64,000 nucleotides of DNA from Voacanga thouarsii (GCA_026120185.1 JANUWF010003366.1:3658001-3722000), one strand, 5' to 3'; shown: positions 12,501-24,361, counted from the stretch's first letter. Notes: generated by a model not told the origin, from the letters alone. Made by a program: numbers and translations.

Positions 12501-13660
12501 TATGAAACCTATGAAATTTATTATCAGACTTGCGAGTTAGTGGGATCAACTTCTGAAAAATGATATTTTGCCCCAAAAATGCTGTTTTGAAAATCTTGCA
12601 GGAACAAATAACCCTCTAGTCTGATCAGTTATAGGGGTTGGTATTGGTAACGTTGAGTACTCAGCAAGCAAGGACTTCAATATTTGTACTAGCTCATGTT
12701 AGAGATAGGCAACTTCAAGTAACCCGATCAGCTCTGGGGTTTGTCATACTCTAAACAGGGTGATAAAACATTGAGATGAGTCATCTTGGCTATCCGTTTA
12801 GCACCTAGCAATTATTTTATGCCTACGGTCATGTTATGTTGAGAGTCGTTCGTTGAATACCGAGTGGGGACACTCGGTAGCATTTGATTCATTGTCGCCT
12901 TGATAGTGATTGATGTCAGGATTGGGACCCCTGGCTTCCGGTGTCAAGTAAAAGATTTAGTGTGCCACAATACACTTAGTATGTTGAGGAATACTTGTTA
13001 TTTACTCTTGGTAGTACACTGCAGTGTACTCACTTTTCAACAACGCATGATCGAGTGATGTAGGCTGTAGTCTAAACACAATGAGACGTGGCGCCGAAGG
13101 CAAAACCTTACAAGGTTTGCATGCAGGCCGACTTTCTGTTGGAGAAGTGCCTGTGTTTGGAAATTAGGGCAATGATTTGAAATTGAAACACAATTTTTCA
13201 AAAATAATTGAGTTCTGAATAAACTCTTCTTTAGAGAGTTTTAGATTTGCTTCCAATAGAAAACTGAAATGATTTTCCCACAAAGGTTTTATGTACTCTA
13301 TTTCTTTAATAAAGCACTAGCACACACGGGACTCATTACATAATTTTTTACTCACACGTGTCTTTTATTTTACTATTTTGTAGGATCTGGAGTTGGGTAG
13401 ACTTACGGGTAGAAGAACAATACCACAGCGACACCAGCCTAGGTCCGGACGATCACTCTTTTGATTATATACTTTATTACTGATGTAGGATGGAGATTGT
13501 ATGTATGAGATTCTCTGTTATATATATGACAATGTTAGTATGAGTCTAGACCTTGTATACTCTTTTGGTTCTTCATTATAAAGACCCCTTGCTGGGTAAC
13601 TGGACAAGGTGACACTCGGTTTGATATGCTTCTGCTGTTACTTTTAGTAGGGGTGTTACA
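9546..13660 (+). repeat. 3' LTR of the gypsy element (4115 bp)
   Basis: Starts TGTAATACCCC and ends GGGGTGTTACA. It is homologous to 2422-6399 throughout, with many substitutions and small indels, so the element is not recent. It has its own (AC)n run at 10353-10379 and short tandem duplications near 10800-10885. No coding. Confidence 0.85.
10353..10379. repeat. (AC)n microsatellite
   Basis: A run of ACACAC within the 3' LTR. The 5' LTR has only an interrupted ACACAC at the matching position (near 3215). Confidence 0.85.
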
Positions 13661-15194
13661 AAAACAAAAGTCGATCAGTGCAATGAGACGAATGTTTTGG
13701 TGTAATAAAATTCTTTAGGGGTGTTGACAGAATTTTGCACGCGAATCTCAAAAAACTGGACAAGGATTTAGATTCTGAGAGACACAATTATGTTCCATTC
13801 AACGCATGGATCAAGATGTAAAGTAAAATTTTTTCCTAATTGGAATTGATAATGCATTGAATTAAGTACATTTCTGAGCAAATATAATTATTTTTGAAGA
13901 GATAAAGAAAAATGAATGAAGATATAATGTGTTTTGCTAGAAAATGGTTTGTTTCCAGAAAATTTTGGGTTGTTCAAACCCTAATAAATCTGTAGCGTTC
14001 TGGGAACTGGACAAATCAAGCTTACAAGATTAAAGTAAAGGTTTCTAGGAGCGTTTTGGTACAAATTTGAAGTAAATCAGACATACCGATTGAAAGTTAT
14101 AAGCAACACAATTTAATGTGTCAAAGCTAGAAATTGCAGAATTTCCATTAAGAGCAAATAAGTTCATGGATTGATTCTATTTATATTCAAGGATGAATGA
14201 GAAGTTGTATGAACATATGAAGACCTTAGATTTACGTTTGGAAGGAAAAAAAAAAGGGAATAGAGTATAAATGTACAAGGATTATATTTCATTTCAAACA
14301 TGAAATGAAATGAGAAATAAAGTGATTTCCTTAGACAATAGTCATATGTATATCGTCATCAAAAAGCATAGAATCCTAAATGTGTTATGAATGATTATTA
14401 TTGCCGGCCGTTCATTGTTAAAAATTGGTGACGACTTAGTGAATATTTTTATTGCTAAGCAATAAGCGATTCGAGGTGAGTCCCTTTATTTAAAACAGTT
14501 TTCGTCAGTGATTTTCTGAAATACATGAAAGTGAGCGTTTTACAAAGCATGGATATTATGTGTCCCATAAGGTTCATTCTCATTGTCACAAAATTAAAGG
14601 TGGTAGGACTGTAAATCCTATCTAGGTCATTGAGACTAAATAAAGAAGGTAGGATTATAAATCCGATCGCGGTCATGGGGACCAAAATTTTATTTGATGG
14701 GACTAGTAACATTGGTGTGGAATCATTAATATCCATGTGAGAAAAATGTTTGTTGTGCATTAATATCAATTATGAGATCTCATGTGTTGTTTACAAGTCA
14801 TATTATTGTGGAACTACCATGAAATCCTATTTTATGAAAATCACGAGTATACAAGGGATTCGCTAGGTGTCTTTGCACTCACACGTTTTTTCTACATATT
14901 TTTAGGCTCTAATGTATACGTTGGTGATCAAAGTGCGCAGCAGAAGTGTGATGGAGTAAAAATATGCAATATGATATATTATATGTTTTAAGTTTGGAAT
15001 ATTGTAAGAAGAATTTGAAGTCCATTTATTATGAGATTTTCCTATGAATAATTTTTCTATTTTGAAGTTAGAGTATGATTCAGCTGCAAATGAAGTTATT
15101 ACAGTTATAAAGACCCCTTGCCTGGGAGATCTAGGCAGGGCGACATCCCCTGAAGTCAAGGCCCACTACAATATGGAGTACGTGGGGTGTTACA
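13661..15194 (+). repeat. Third, truncated LTR of the same gypsy group
   Basis: Directly after the 3' LTR, AAAACAAAAGTCGATCAGTG matches the LTR from about its 70th base. Later blocks also match: GATTGAAAGTTAT...GTGTCAAAG near 14090-14130, and the terminal TTATAAAGACCCCTTG (15106) to GGGGTGTTACA (15194). It is much more diverged than the two full LTRs and is shortened internally to about 1.5 kb. No coding. Confidence 0.7.
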
Positions 15195-16917
15195 ATGTCT
15201 ACTGGGGACACAAAGTGAAAGGTTGGTTACTAAACCCCCTTGGGTCTTAAAGGCTAGATATATCCTAATGCTGATTTTTTATGCATAACTTAAAAAGGAT
15301 CTCATCTTTTGTTTGGAAAAGTCTTATTGAAGGAGGGATGATGATTTGGAGTTGCGACAATGGTACAAGGTCGGGAATGGTTGTGGCATTTTATATTTTT
15401 TAATGAACACTTTTTTTAATAAGAGTTGTTCATTAAAAAATATAATTCATGCCATTACAAGTAGAAAAAGTCCTTCGATTCCTCTTCCAATGCGAGGGAA
15501 AGGAATTAAGAAGGATAGATATTTAAAAAATAGTAACGGTAAAAAAAAAAAAGATAAATAAATACATATTAATCTTTTCACTGAACCTTCAATGCCATTT
15601 TTAAACCATATTGGTAAGATAGGCTTAACTTTACACCGTTTCTTACAAAGCAACGATTTAAAAGACCATAACTGTATTACTGATTTTAAAAAATGTTTAA
15701 GAAAGAAGTGAAAACTTAAAATGAGGCCCTGGTCAAGCTTGTATAGGGTGACTGGGTTGGGAACTAGCGGCTAGTTGATGGTTGGCCAAATTGTCATTTC
15801 AACCAACCTCAAATAGAGCTCTCGAATCTAATTATTGGTAGTTCCAGTTCCAGTTGATCAACCACTCAACCACAAATTTTTAAATATTAAAAAAAGTCTA
15901 AAAAGTAGTGGAAATTAAAAAAATTATTAATAAAGCAGTAATTTAGTTTCTTATAATTAAGATAGCTATGTTTCCTCCTAGTGTATGGAGTTCTCTTGCC
16001 TTTCAACCTTCTTAATCAATCACTAGTGACTTTACTGGTTGTTCCATCAATGTCTACATCTAACATTTTGGAGAAGTCAAGGTATACATTTTCTTGCTCA
16101 CAATCATTGGTTGTAATACAATCGTCTACACATGAACCTCTTAGTTATTTCGGCCATTCTAGCATAAGAAGTTTTATTCTGTGAACTCTACAAATATTAG
16201 GTCTGTAACAATTTGTTCTAGTGGTAGGGATTGTTACTCAAGACATATATTTCGAGTTCGATAAGGACCAATGTCCTATTCTTTCCTTTATCCCAGCCTT
16301 GCTCATTGTCTTCCCTACTCCCATTCTAAAAAAAAAAATTAAAAATCTACAAATACCATATGTTAAAATTCTGTCATTTTGAAAAGTTTAAACGGCTAAA
16401 TCATACATTATAGAATATTTATTATACAATTTGCAAATAATATTCCTTACATTGACAATTGTACAAGAGTATGGCGAGGGCTATAAATTCTCGAGTATAT
16501 GGACCTTGAGTAATATCAAAATCATTATTACCATTATTATTATTCTTTTTAGGAAATAAGGATTCATAATACAATTAAGACAAGCTTTTAAACAATCTAT
16601 TCTCATACGTGGGGTTAAAAAGAGTAGCAACTAAATTAATGTATTATATTTCTAAATAATATTTTAACGATTTATATTTTATAACTTTAATACAAGGAGA
16701 TAAAAGAATATCATCAAACTATTTTTTTAAACTATAAAATGTGGAGTCAAATAATAAATATTAGACAAATTATTAATAATATTATCGATAGTTTTTAAAA
16801 TATTTAAAATACCTTCATAGGTATTCTATTATTGAAGAAATAAATGAGTCCAATTGCTTGATTTGCATAAAAGTGCCTATAAAATCTTTATAAGAAAACA
16901 ATTTAGTTAACAACTTA
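15195..16917. other. Stretch without recognisable gene
   Basis: AT-rich, with many stops in all frames and no protein family that I recognise. It holds one perfect 16 bp inverted repeat (15393-15408 with 15428-15443) and an A-rich tract at 15540-15551. Confidence 0.6.
15393..15443. repeat. Perfect 16 bp inverted repeat (hairpin)
   Basis: ATATTTTTTAATGAAC at 15393-15408 and its exact reverse complement at 15428-15443 enclose a 19-base loop. This may be a remnant of a small foldback element. AT-rich sequence makes chance occurrence possible. Confidence 0.6.
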
Positions 16918-19900
16918 TGTAACACCCCTCAACACACCTACCCAATCAGGTCAGGGATGTAGCCCTATCCTTTCAGACCAAGGGTCTTTATAATACGGTA
17001 TAAAATAAAAAGGGTACACAAATATAACCATCTGAAATTAAACTCCAAAATAATCTATTACATCCCAAAAATCTTCAAATCCAACTTTTCATCATTTAGA
17101 ACATCCAAAAGAGATTAAAGGTCAACATCATAATTTTCAAAACAAAGTCAACAAGAGAAAAGGGAGAACACTAAATCTAAACCTATCACTCTTATACTTT
17201 CAACTCTTCTTCTCCTGTAAATAGGGTTAGGTAAATCCGTGTGAAATTATAAATAATCTAAGTAATCTAAAGTGTGTGATCATATTACAATTTTCAAAAT
17301 CAATATCATGATGCAAGAGTAATGTAAACTTGAACGGATGCAATCACAATTCAAATAATTCTTGCATCTCAAATACATAGTTATTTTTGGGAAATTTAGC
17401 AAGTACAAAAGCAGTACCTTGCATAATTAAACATTTTGTCGGATAAAAATTAATTATAGCACATTTCTAGAACATCAAATTCATTTTTAAAAAATCTTGA
17501 ACCCATCATAATACCATATCTTGCATATCATTAAGATACCCATACCATGTCATTGTAATCACGATACGTCTTATATATGGTAACGGCTTTTACAATGTTA
17601 AATAATTGGGTATGGTGTACATTCTTCCCAAGAGAATACTCCGTCATCTCCCTCATACAAAATCAGACCAGAAGTCCCACATCCGTCCTTCGGCTCTCCT
17701 TGGAGACCTTGTTGCTAACTAAAGACCGCACTCAACTATTAGAATTGTCGTCCCATTTGAAAAAAATACAGCTTTTAGGAGACAGCCAATCTATTGAAAT
17801 TCTCTCCTAATCTAACGAAAACTAGTCCTATAGCCTCACCCATTGAGATCTTAATATCATTAATTTAATGGTTCAAGAATTCACTCTTCTAATATGGAAT
17901 AAATATATTATTTCCCAAAAATTGTTCTAGTCCTTAAAAGTAAAATTTCAAGTCTCTTCTCGACCAAATTCAAAGCCACAAACATTTTTCCCCAAGGTTT
18001 CCAAAACAAACCTTCCTATATCCATTCCAAAATTTAACCAAGAACTATTAACTGTAATTCATCGTAATGTTATTTGGAGCCATTAAGTATAAAATTATGC
18101 AATAATTTTCACAATATTTTCATATATGAAATGCTTAAGTACAATTTTATGTATAGCATAATTTTGATGTATGTCTCCATAGTCAAAATACTCATGAGAA
18201 ACTTCATGGCAATATTCATGAATTGTTTAAATTATGATATCATAATAGAATCATTATTTTCATGCATAAGCGTTTTCTCCAAAAATGTCATGCTCATAAT
18301 TTAAATCATACTTTTCGTGCCACAACATGCATTGCTTCATAAAATTCATACATATATTTTATATGCACTTGAATGCAAATTGTACATAGTTTAAACATGG
18401 AATTTTTGTATGGATTTGCATTTTCAAAATAGGCTTGAGATGCAAGGACTTACAAATCCTTAAAAAATTCACATAAATGGGATTTTTATGGAAATGCAAG
18501 GACTTACCTCTTGTCCAAAACTTAGAAAAATAATTTCAAGTTATCTTAAGTGCTTCTTGCTCCTATGTCCAACTCCAAATCTAACATATATATGCAATAT
18601 ATGAATTAATTTCCTATTTATATTAATCTAAATAAAGTGTTAATTGAGATCCTAGAATAATTAGGGAAATCACGTAGGTTTTAAATAATTCAAAATACTT
18701 AGCGTCAAAGGCTAATTAATTCTAATTATAAAGTATCCCATCAAGAAATATAATACTTTACTAAAGTATCCATAATTCACATAGTATAGAATTCTCCTAC
18801 TTCCTTATTAACACTAATGGCCAAACAAAGCCTTACTTAACATGCAAAACCCTAATCACCTATGCAAACCCTAATTTGTCATGCAATTCTAATTAATCAT
18901 TTAATAAAGCATAACCTAAACCAACTTATATCACCAAGCATACCAATAATTCAAATAACCTTTCAAAATCAAAGTTCCTATTCAAATTTTTATTTTGTAA
19001 AGGTGTAAAATGTTATTATCCAAAAATCATATTATTTATGAAAATCACCAAAGTTTTAACAATTATAATCCCCATAATCCTTAACATAACACAAATTCCA
19101 TTTAAGCCAAAATTTACAATATTTATAGCTTTTTTTTTTTTTTTGAGTAAATTCATTTTCCAAATTCAAACACGAAATTCTTCTTTTTAATGTAAAACAG
19201 GGGTCAAAATTGCTCACTTAATTACCCAAGGAAACCATTTTATGTTTTTACAAAAACTTCCAATTTAATACCTGGATATATTAGGTGAATTATCATGTAA
19301 TTATTTCCCCAAAATTCATCCAAAAAATGATTCAATGAATTTTATAAAACAGTGTGTTGGAACAGTACTAGCCTTGAGCAGTGATTTTGAAAATTCATAT
19401 CTTTCAAATTATAGAGGCTTTTCCTGTGATTCTTTTTCTAAAATTTTCCTAAAATCCTGAAATTTCTATCTTCTGAAAATCTTGGGCAAATTTACTCAAA
19501 ATATGGGGGTTTTGGGGTGTTTAAATTTGCTCCCTCTGTACAACGGTTTTCACAGTTTAGGCCATTTTTGTGTAGAAGTCATTAAGGTGGGTTTTCTTCA
19601 TTTTTTTTTTTTTTCATGCAAAACACCACACAAATTGGGTCCTAACACGTCACACAACACTCAGAAAATCAACTCCTAGCAAACAATTAATCAATTTCAT
19701 GCCCACAAAATTTATCATTTTAGTTCTAACACACAACCATCATACCCTCTGTTTTGCCACCCCAACTTCACACTCATAACCCACTTCACAACTTGCTATT
19801 TCTCTAACATAAATTTACGCACATATAGCAGTAATCTTATCATAGGAAGCACATTATTTTCTACACAAAAGCACAAAGAAAATAACATCTTTCATTGAGA

Positions 19901-21178
19901 ACATAAATCTGGATAGAATGACTTCCTTTTCAGTCTTGTAAATTTGCAAGAAGAAGAAAAATATGTTTTTGACACATAAGACTTCATCTTCATTTAGTGT
20001 TTAAGACCCTATCCCAACTACATCATTCCTTTATCAAAATCACACACAGAAATAGTATTTTTAACGCAAACCTAAGGCTGAACAGCATGCCTAGTTTTTC
20101 GGCTGTTGAGTTTTTACAAGAGAAAATGTGTTCTTTTTACAAACCTTTTTTGAGGACTTGGTTTGAACACTAGACAGACAGCAAGGGGAAGCCCTTATCT
20201 TTGGATTTTCCGCTGGGTTTCTTGTGTTTCTTGTGAGAAAATCGAAAGAGAACAATGAGATGGAGCTTCAGTCAAACGGAAGGAAAAACGAAAGAAAAAA
20301 AAAATGGAATGCTGATCTTACCTTGTTGAAGACATGCTCAAGTTCTCTGAACCAGTGGAAAGAGGCTTCCTTGTCACACAAATAAGCTGATGTCTTTGGA
20401 GATTTGAAGAAAGAACCAATGAAAGAAAAGAACAAAGCTCAAGGTAAAAAAAAAATGAAGATGAAATAGCTTTATTCCTTGAGCAATGGAGGCTGTTGGC
20501 CACCAATGATGGTGAAGTGGAATTGTTTTCCTCTTGCTCAAGGGCTGTCGGCAGCCTTGGAGGAAATGGAGAATGGCTGGCTTTTTCCTTTGAGAAATAA
20601 GAGAGCAGATTTTCGGATGGGAAAGTGGGCTGGACCTGGACGGCTGCTACAAAAAATGAGAAATTTTGTGTTTTATTCTAGGGCAAAAGTGAAAGTGCAG
20701 TTGAGACGAATTTGGTTTAGAATGGAAGGCTATGATCAAGGTCGAAGTTAAAATCAATTTAAAAAAAAAATAACTTAGTTAAAATAGTTTTGGTCAAGTA
20801 ATTTGAAGACAAGTCACAAGAATTGATTAGTAATCAAAATGAATTGGTCCTTTGTTGACCTAGGTTTCCAATAAGTAAAAACCTGAGATTACTCAAAAAT
20901 AGTTTTTACATAAATTATAAAAATTATTTTTCTGATTAAGAAAATTAAAAATAATATTTCTTTTGTAAATAATACTTCAATTTAATTACAATTGATGATG
21001 TCCTAAATCATGGAAGTCAAATATTCACTTTAATAAACACATATAAATTATATTATTCACTAAGCATATTTATAATTTACGTAAATCTTAAAGGAATCAA
21101 TAATATAATAATTTCAAATAATTCAATAAGTGAATAAAAATATTCTAATTTCGAAGTGAAATTATGCGAGGTATTACT
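16918..21178 (-). repeat. Probable solo LTR of the long-LTR gypsy group (minus)
   Basis: The plus-strand left end TGTAACACCCCTC with GGGTCTTTATAATAC close behind is the reverse complement of the group's 3' terminus. The right end GCGAGGTATTACT is the reverse complement of its start (TGTAATACCTCGC, last base changed). The 4261 bp span equals one LTR, and no gag or pol is present. Flanking pentamers ACTTA (16913-16917) and CTTTA (21179-21183) are similar but not identical, so the duplication is unproven. Open frames such as 20479-20751 match nothing I know. Confidence 0.7.
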
Positions 21179-21270
21179 CTTTAGCCCCATTTGTTTCGCA
21201 CTAGAATTTTCTTCTGCTTTGTTTCCGTTGTGAATTCATCTAGCTTCCTTCCATTGTTCTTACGGCTATC

Positions 21271-21280
21271 GCTTTTGTAG
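21271..21280. other. Left target-site duplication of LINE-1
   Basis: GCTTTTGTAG, repeated exactly at 50851-50860. It lies directly outside the oligo-T end of the minus-strand LINE. Confidence 0.8.
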
Positions 21281-21330
21281 TTTTTTTTTTTTTTTTTTAA
21301 ATGAGGTTCTGCTGGGTCCCTTTGCGTATA

Positions 21331-21555
21331 TTAGAAATGAAATGATGATGAACGAGTTACACAAAATAAAGGGAAATGCATCCTATCCAAGTTACATAAA
21401 ACTTTGGCTTCCCGGGGGAATTCAAAAAAAATAGGAAATCGTTGAGAGTAAGCACATACTAGATTAACCATGAAATTCGCAACTTGATTAGCCTCTCTGT
21501 AGGCATGAATCAGCTTCACTGAAAAGATGGTCCACATGTGAAGCTCAATAACGCC
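21331..21555 (-). pseudogene. LINE-1 RNase H domain, C-terminal part
   Basis: The minus strand reads VIELHMWTIFSVKLIHAYRE followed by ANQVANFM, the typical C-terminal block of the plant L1 RNase H domain (the H..REAN..AD region). It continues to a stop near 21331. It is separated from the N-terminal half (22077-22626) by an inserted segment at about 21556-22076. Confidence 0.75.
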
Positions 21556-22076
21556 CCTCTGCAATGCCGATACCGCTTCACACAGTCGCTCGCGCAGAGG
21601 ACCACTTCAATCGGTTGTGCAGAGAAGATGCTGTGACTCGCGCAGAGGAGTTTGGGCTGAAGAAGCTGCGAATCAAGCTCTATTTCATCCGATTTCACTC
21701 ACTGATTTGAAGGAATTCGTCCGATTTCACTCACTGATTTGAAGGAAAGATCCTAATCTCTTTACTGCCTGCCATTGTTGTTGATCGGCGCCTTCTTGAA
21801 GCACAACCCTCGTTTTTTTCCTTACCTCCAATGACGCACGATTTTTTTTTTTTGTCAAAGTGTTATGCGCGCCTGAGGATGCTAAAGTGTTAGGAAAAAT
21901 GTAATTTTTTTTTCTTGACACAAAATTGTGTCATAACAATACATTACCTAATAAAACTACGTTGTATTGATTCAATATAATAACACTTAAAAAGCCAGTG
22001 TCATTATAACTATTACATTATTACACTTTATAAAAAGTGTCATTAAAAATATGTTAGTAAAACCTTTTTTTCTAGC
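21556..22076. other. Inserted segment splitting the LINE-1 RNase H domain
   Basis: This half-kilobase does not continue the RNase H frame on either side. It contains a short tandem duplication (TTTCACTCACTGATTTGAAGGA near 21692-21714 and 21724-21745). Its right end, with repeated GTGTCATTA motifs and a terminal CCTTTTTTTCTAG, recalls CACTA-type subterminal sequence. Clear inverted termini and a target duplication are not evident, so it may be a deleted non-autonomous DNA transposon. Boundaries are approximate. Confidence 0.35.
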
Positions 22077-22629
22077 CTTGTACAAGAGGTATAAAATATG
22101 CTGAAAAGGATGCCTATAATGCCAAGGCACTGTTTGATGGCCATAAAATTGGTTATATAGCGCCAATGAATCCGTCTGTATAAGAATCTTATCGAGCCTC
22201 CTCTGTACACAAAGCTGCAGCCCCTAAAGTATGCCCTGCAACTCTGCCTCCATATAAGTTCAGGTTCACAACGATTAACAAAAAGCCAGATAAAAGACCC
22301 AGAGGTAAACCGGATCGCTCCACCGGCACCCGCAATCCCTGTATTACCCTTAGAAGCCCCATCCATATTAAGAACAAAATCAAAACCCTCATGTAGTCCA
22401 TTCCAGTATACCGGTTTGATAATAACAGATCTATGAGGAAAAGTAAGGACCCTGTGCTGAAGTAATCCATCAACAATAGACGGAGGATATGCTGTAAGAT
22501 AAACCCGAAGGAAATCCTGAACAAAACATATAACACTGCGTTGAGCTCACCCAAGGAAACAGATTTCCCATCATAGAAGACTGCATTTCTTTCTTTCCAG
22601 AGAGTCCATAGGGTGACTGCCGAAAACAA
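22077..22629 (-). pseudogene. LINE-1 RNase H domain, N-terminal part
   Basis: Reads a linker ending LWTLWKERNAVFYDGKSVS, then MDGASKGNTGIAGAGGAIR, the start of the RNase H fold with its first catalytic aspartate, then (after a frameshift) an LCTEEA helix and ILIQTDS with another catalytic acid. In L1 elements this domain removes RNA from the RNA-DNA hybrid. At least one frameshift and several stops are present. Confidence 0.8.
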
Positions 22630-22947
22630 CTAACATAAAACCCCTTGAGAACCAGTGTAGCCCCAAAAGGATATTAAGATCATTGAAGCAGAGGGTTGAA
22701 GCAAAATAAATTCCAGATCATGAACAACTGTGCCAAGACAGAACTCCCACAAGCATTTCACAAATTGGCATCCAAAGAAAAGATGTATAAGGGATTCCAT
22801 GCAAGAGCAGTATAGAGGACACCGTGATCCCAAGCTGAAACCAAGCCTTTGTAAAATAGAATCCAAAGGAATCAGACCATTAATCAGTTTCCAAATAAAA
22901 AGACAGATTTTTCGTGGAAGCTTGGATTTCCAAACCTTTTTAAGCAA
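22630..22947 (-). pseudogene. LINE-1 zinc-binding reverse-transcriptase domain (zf-RVT)
   Basis: A 105-codon open segment reads VWKSKLPRKICLFIWKLING, then CPLYCSCMESLIHLFFGC with the Cys-His pattern of zf-RVT. This domain follows the reverse transcriptase in plant L1 ORF2. It ends at a stop right before the RNase H linker. Confidence 0.85.
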
Positions 22948-23437
22948 AAGGCTAGTATCTCTTTGCTGATATAGCCCAGCTCAGGCTGAAGCAAAAGTGA
23001 AAGCTGCTGTCGTTGGCTTCCACTTGAGAACATCCGGTTCTATATTTAGATGAGGGGGAATCGAGGTAATCAGCTTGTAGGCTAGTGGTGGATCTAAAAG
23101 CTCTTCAATAAGTCTCACCCTCCAAAAGCCATTATGAATGCAGTCTGCAATACTCATCTACTCATGTCAGATAGTAGAGTAAAGGGCCACAAAGGAAGAT
23201 TCTCCCCACTAATTATCATACCAGAATTAGCTAGAACCATCCTTAACCTCTGTGCCAATCATCTCTTCTGCTATCCTTTGTACCCTGAGCATACGCCTCC
23301 AAACCTGAGAAGGCCTATAAGTTATATCCACCACAACTGGATGAACTGCTCTCGTATACCAAGTACTCATGAACTTAGCCCATAGTGACATTTGCTCACG
23401 GAACTTCCACCACAGCTTAACAGAATGCAACAAAGAA
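22948..23437 (-). pseudogene. LINE-1 reverse-transcriptase C-terminal part
   Basis: The minus strand holds MSLWAKFMSTWYTRAVHPVV followed by YRPSQVWRRMLRVQRIAEEM, the usual thumb and linker region between RT and zf-RVT. It continues beyond the inserted LINE-2, at 24154-24338. Stops are present near 23100. Confidence 0.75.
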
Positions 23438-24046
23438 CTGGAGCATGAACGAGATATTAACTGTGCGGCTGATCTGCTTCATTCTTGGGCCATGTGTACT
23501 AGTTCTTTCATAGGCTGCGCTTATGACTATCTGAGATCAACTGCACAGAAGGTGTATTGGACCGATACCATATGGGAACAGGGACTAACGCCCAAACACT
23601 CTTTCATTCTTTGGTTGTGTGCTAAGGGTAGGCTTAAGATCAAGGAAGCACTTGTGTTCAGGCTTGATGACTTATCCTGTCCTTTGTGTAAGGTACATCC
23701 GGAAACGTCTAATCATCTATTTTTCAAATGCTCAATTTCATCTACTATTTGGACGGAAGTTAAAAAGTGGCTTGGTTTAGCGAATAAGCTGGATTCGGCC
23801 AAAGCCTATCTTAGGTGGTTTTGGCACACCAACCGTGGTACTTCGTGGTTTACTAAGGCTAAATCTACTGCTTTGGCAGCCACTTTCTACTACATCTGGT
23901 TTGCTCGAAATAAGGCCATTTTTGAGAATGCGGTGTGCCAACCATTGGAGATTATCAAGAAGATTAAAACACATGTGTACAATGTCATCTTTACTTTGTA
24001 TCCTAATGTTGTGCCTACCTTTTCGGACTGTATTGAGATCCACTAA
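23438..24046 (+). pseudogene. LINE-2 ORF2 C-terminal fragment (zf-RVT domain)
   Basis: An open frame of about 200 codons without upstream RT. Residues include YWTDTIWEQGLTPKHSFILW, then DDLSCPLCKVHPETSNHLFFKC, the Cys-Cys-His-Cys zf-RVT pattern, followed by IWTEVKKWLGL and a basic C-terminus. It closely resembles the minus-strand fragment at 53213-53590, so both belong to one LINE family distinct from LINE-1. The frame is intact within the fragment, but the gene is only a 3' remnant. Confidence 0.85.
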
Positions 24047-24137
24047 CTTGTAGTCTCCTTGATTATAAACTAGTAATCCATGTATATTCTTTTTGATAAA
24101 TATTAATATATTTACATTTACATAAAAAAAAAAAAAA
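23438..24137 (+). mobile_element. 5'-truncated LINE (LINE-2) inserted in LINE-1
   Basis: A plus-strand LINE 3' end: zf-RVT/C-terminal coding up to a stop at 24044-24046, a 75-base 3' tail and a poly(A) run (24124-24138). The 16 bp AGAATGCAACAAAGAA occurs at 23422-23437 and again at 24138-24153, a clean target-site duplication. The host sequence on both sides is LINE-1 on the opposite strand. Only the last 0.7 kb was copied, a usual outcome of incomplete target-primed reverse transcription. Confidence 0.9.
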
Positions 24138-24153
24138 AGAATGCAACAAAGAA

Positions 24154-24338
24154 AGCACTTTCCAAGAGAGAAGACCCAGACCATTTTCATCAAAGGGAAA
24201 GCACAAGAAGTCCCAGGACTGCCAATGTCTCTTCTTGTCATGAGTGCCACTTTGTACGCCCTAGAAATAGGATGCAAAAAGTTTGTCCAGGGATTGAAAA
24301 ACTGAAATAGGAGGTTGGATAGCATGCAGAAGATGCAC
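24154..24338 (-). pseudogene. LINE-1 reverse-transcriptase segment between two insertions
   Basis: The piece lies between the right duplication of LINE-2 and the left duplication of the CACTA-like element. On the minus strand it continues the RT from 40152 onward: after excision of 24342-40148 plus one GGG, the codons read across the junction in the usual SMPV..L context of plant L1 reverse transcriptases, then SLDKLFASYF with a stop. Confidence 0.8.
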
Positions 24339-24341
24339 GGG
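24339..24341. other. 3 bp target-site duplication (left) of the CACTA-like element
   Basis: GGG here and at 40149-40151. A 3 bp duplication is the rule for CACTA transposons. Confidence 0.7.
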
Positions 24342-24351
24342 TACTACAAAA

Positions 24352-24361
24352 GGGGGGGGGG
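24352..24361. repeat. G10 homopolymer beside the transposon end
   Basis: Ten consecutive G follow the terminal TACTACAAAA. It has no counterpart at the right end. Confidence 0.8.

Larger units (their letters stand above)
2422..13660 (+). mobile_element. Decayed Ty3/gypsy retrotransposon with about 4 kb LTRs
   Basis: Two long direct repeats (2422-6399 and 9546-13660) start with TGTAATACCCC and end GGTGTTATA or GGTGTTACA. They flank a 3.1 kb interior with a primer site and fragments of gypsy gag, protease and integrase, all riddled with stops. The order protease before integrase and the integrase motifs fit plant Ty3/gypsy, perhaps the Tekay chromovirus lineage; lineage is inference. Reverse transcriptase is not recognisable, so the interior has deletions or heavy decay. 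No matching 5 bp duplication is visible (AGTAG on the left, AAAAC on the right), so one junction has probably been rearranged. Confidence 0.85.

Noticed and set aside
14455..14769. 104-codon minus-strand frame
   Set aside because: It lies in the truncated gypsy LTR 13661-15194 in antisense; chance open frame.
20479..20751. 90-codon plus-strand frame
   Set aside because: It lies inside the solo LTR 16918-21178 on the strand opposite to the LTR sense, with no recognisable domain.
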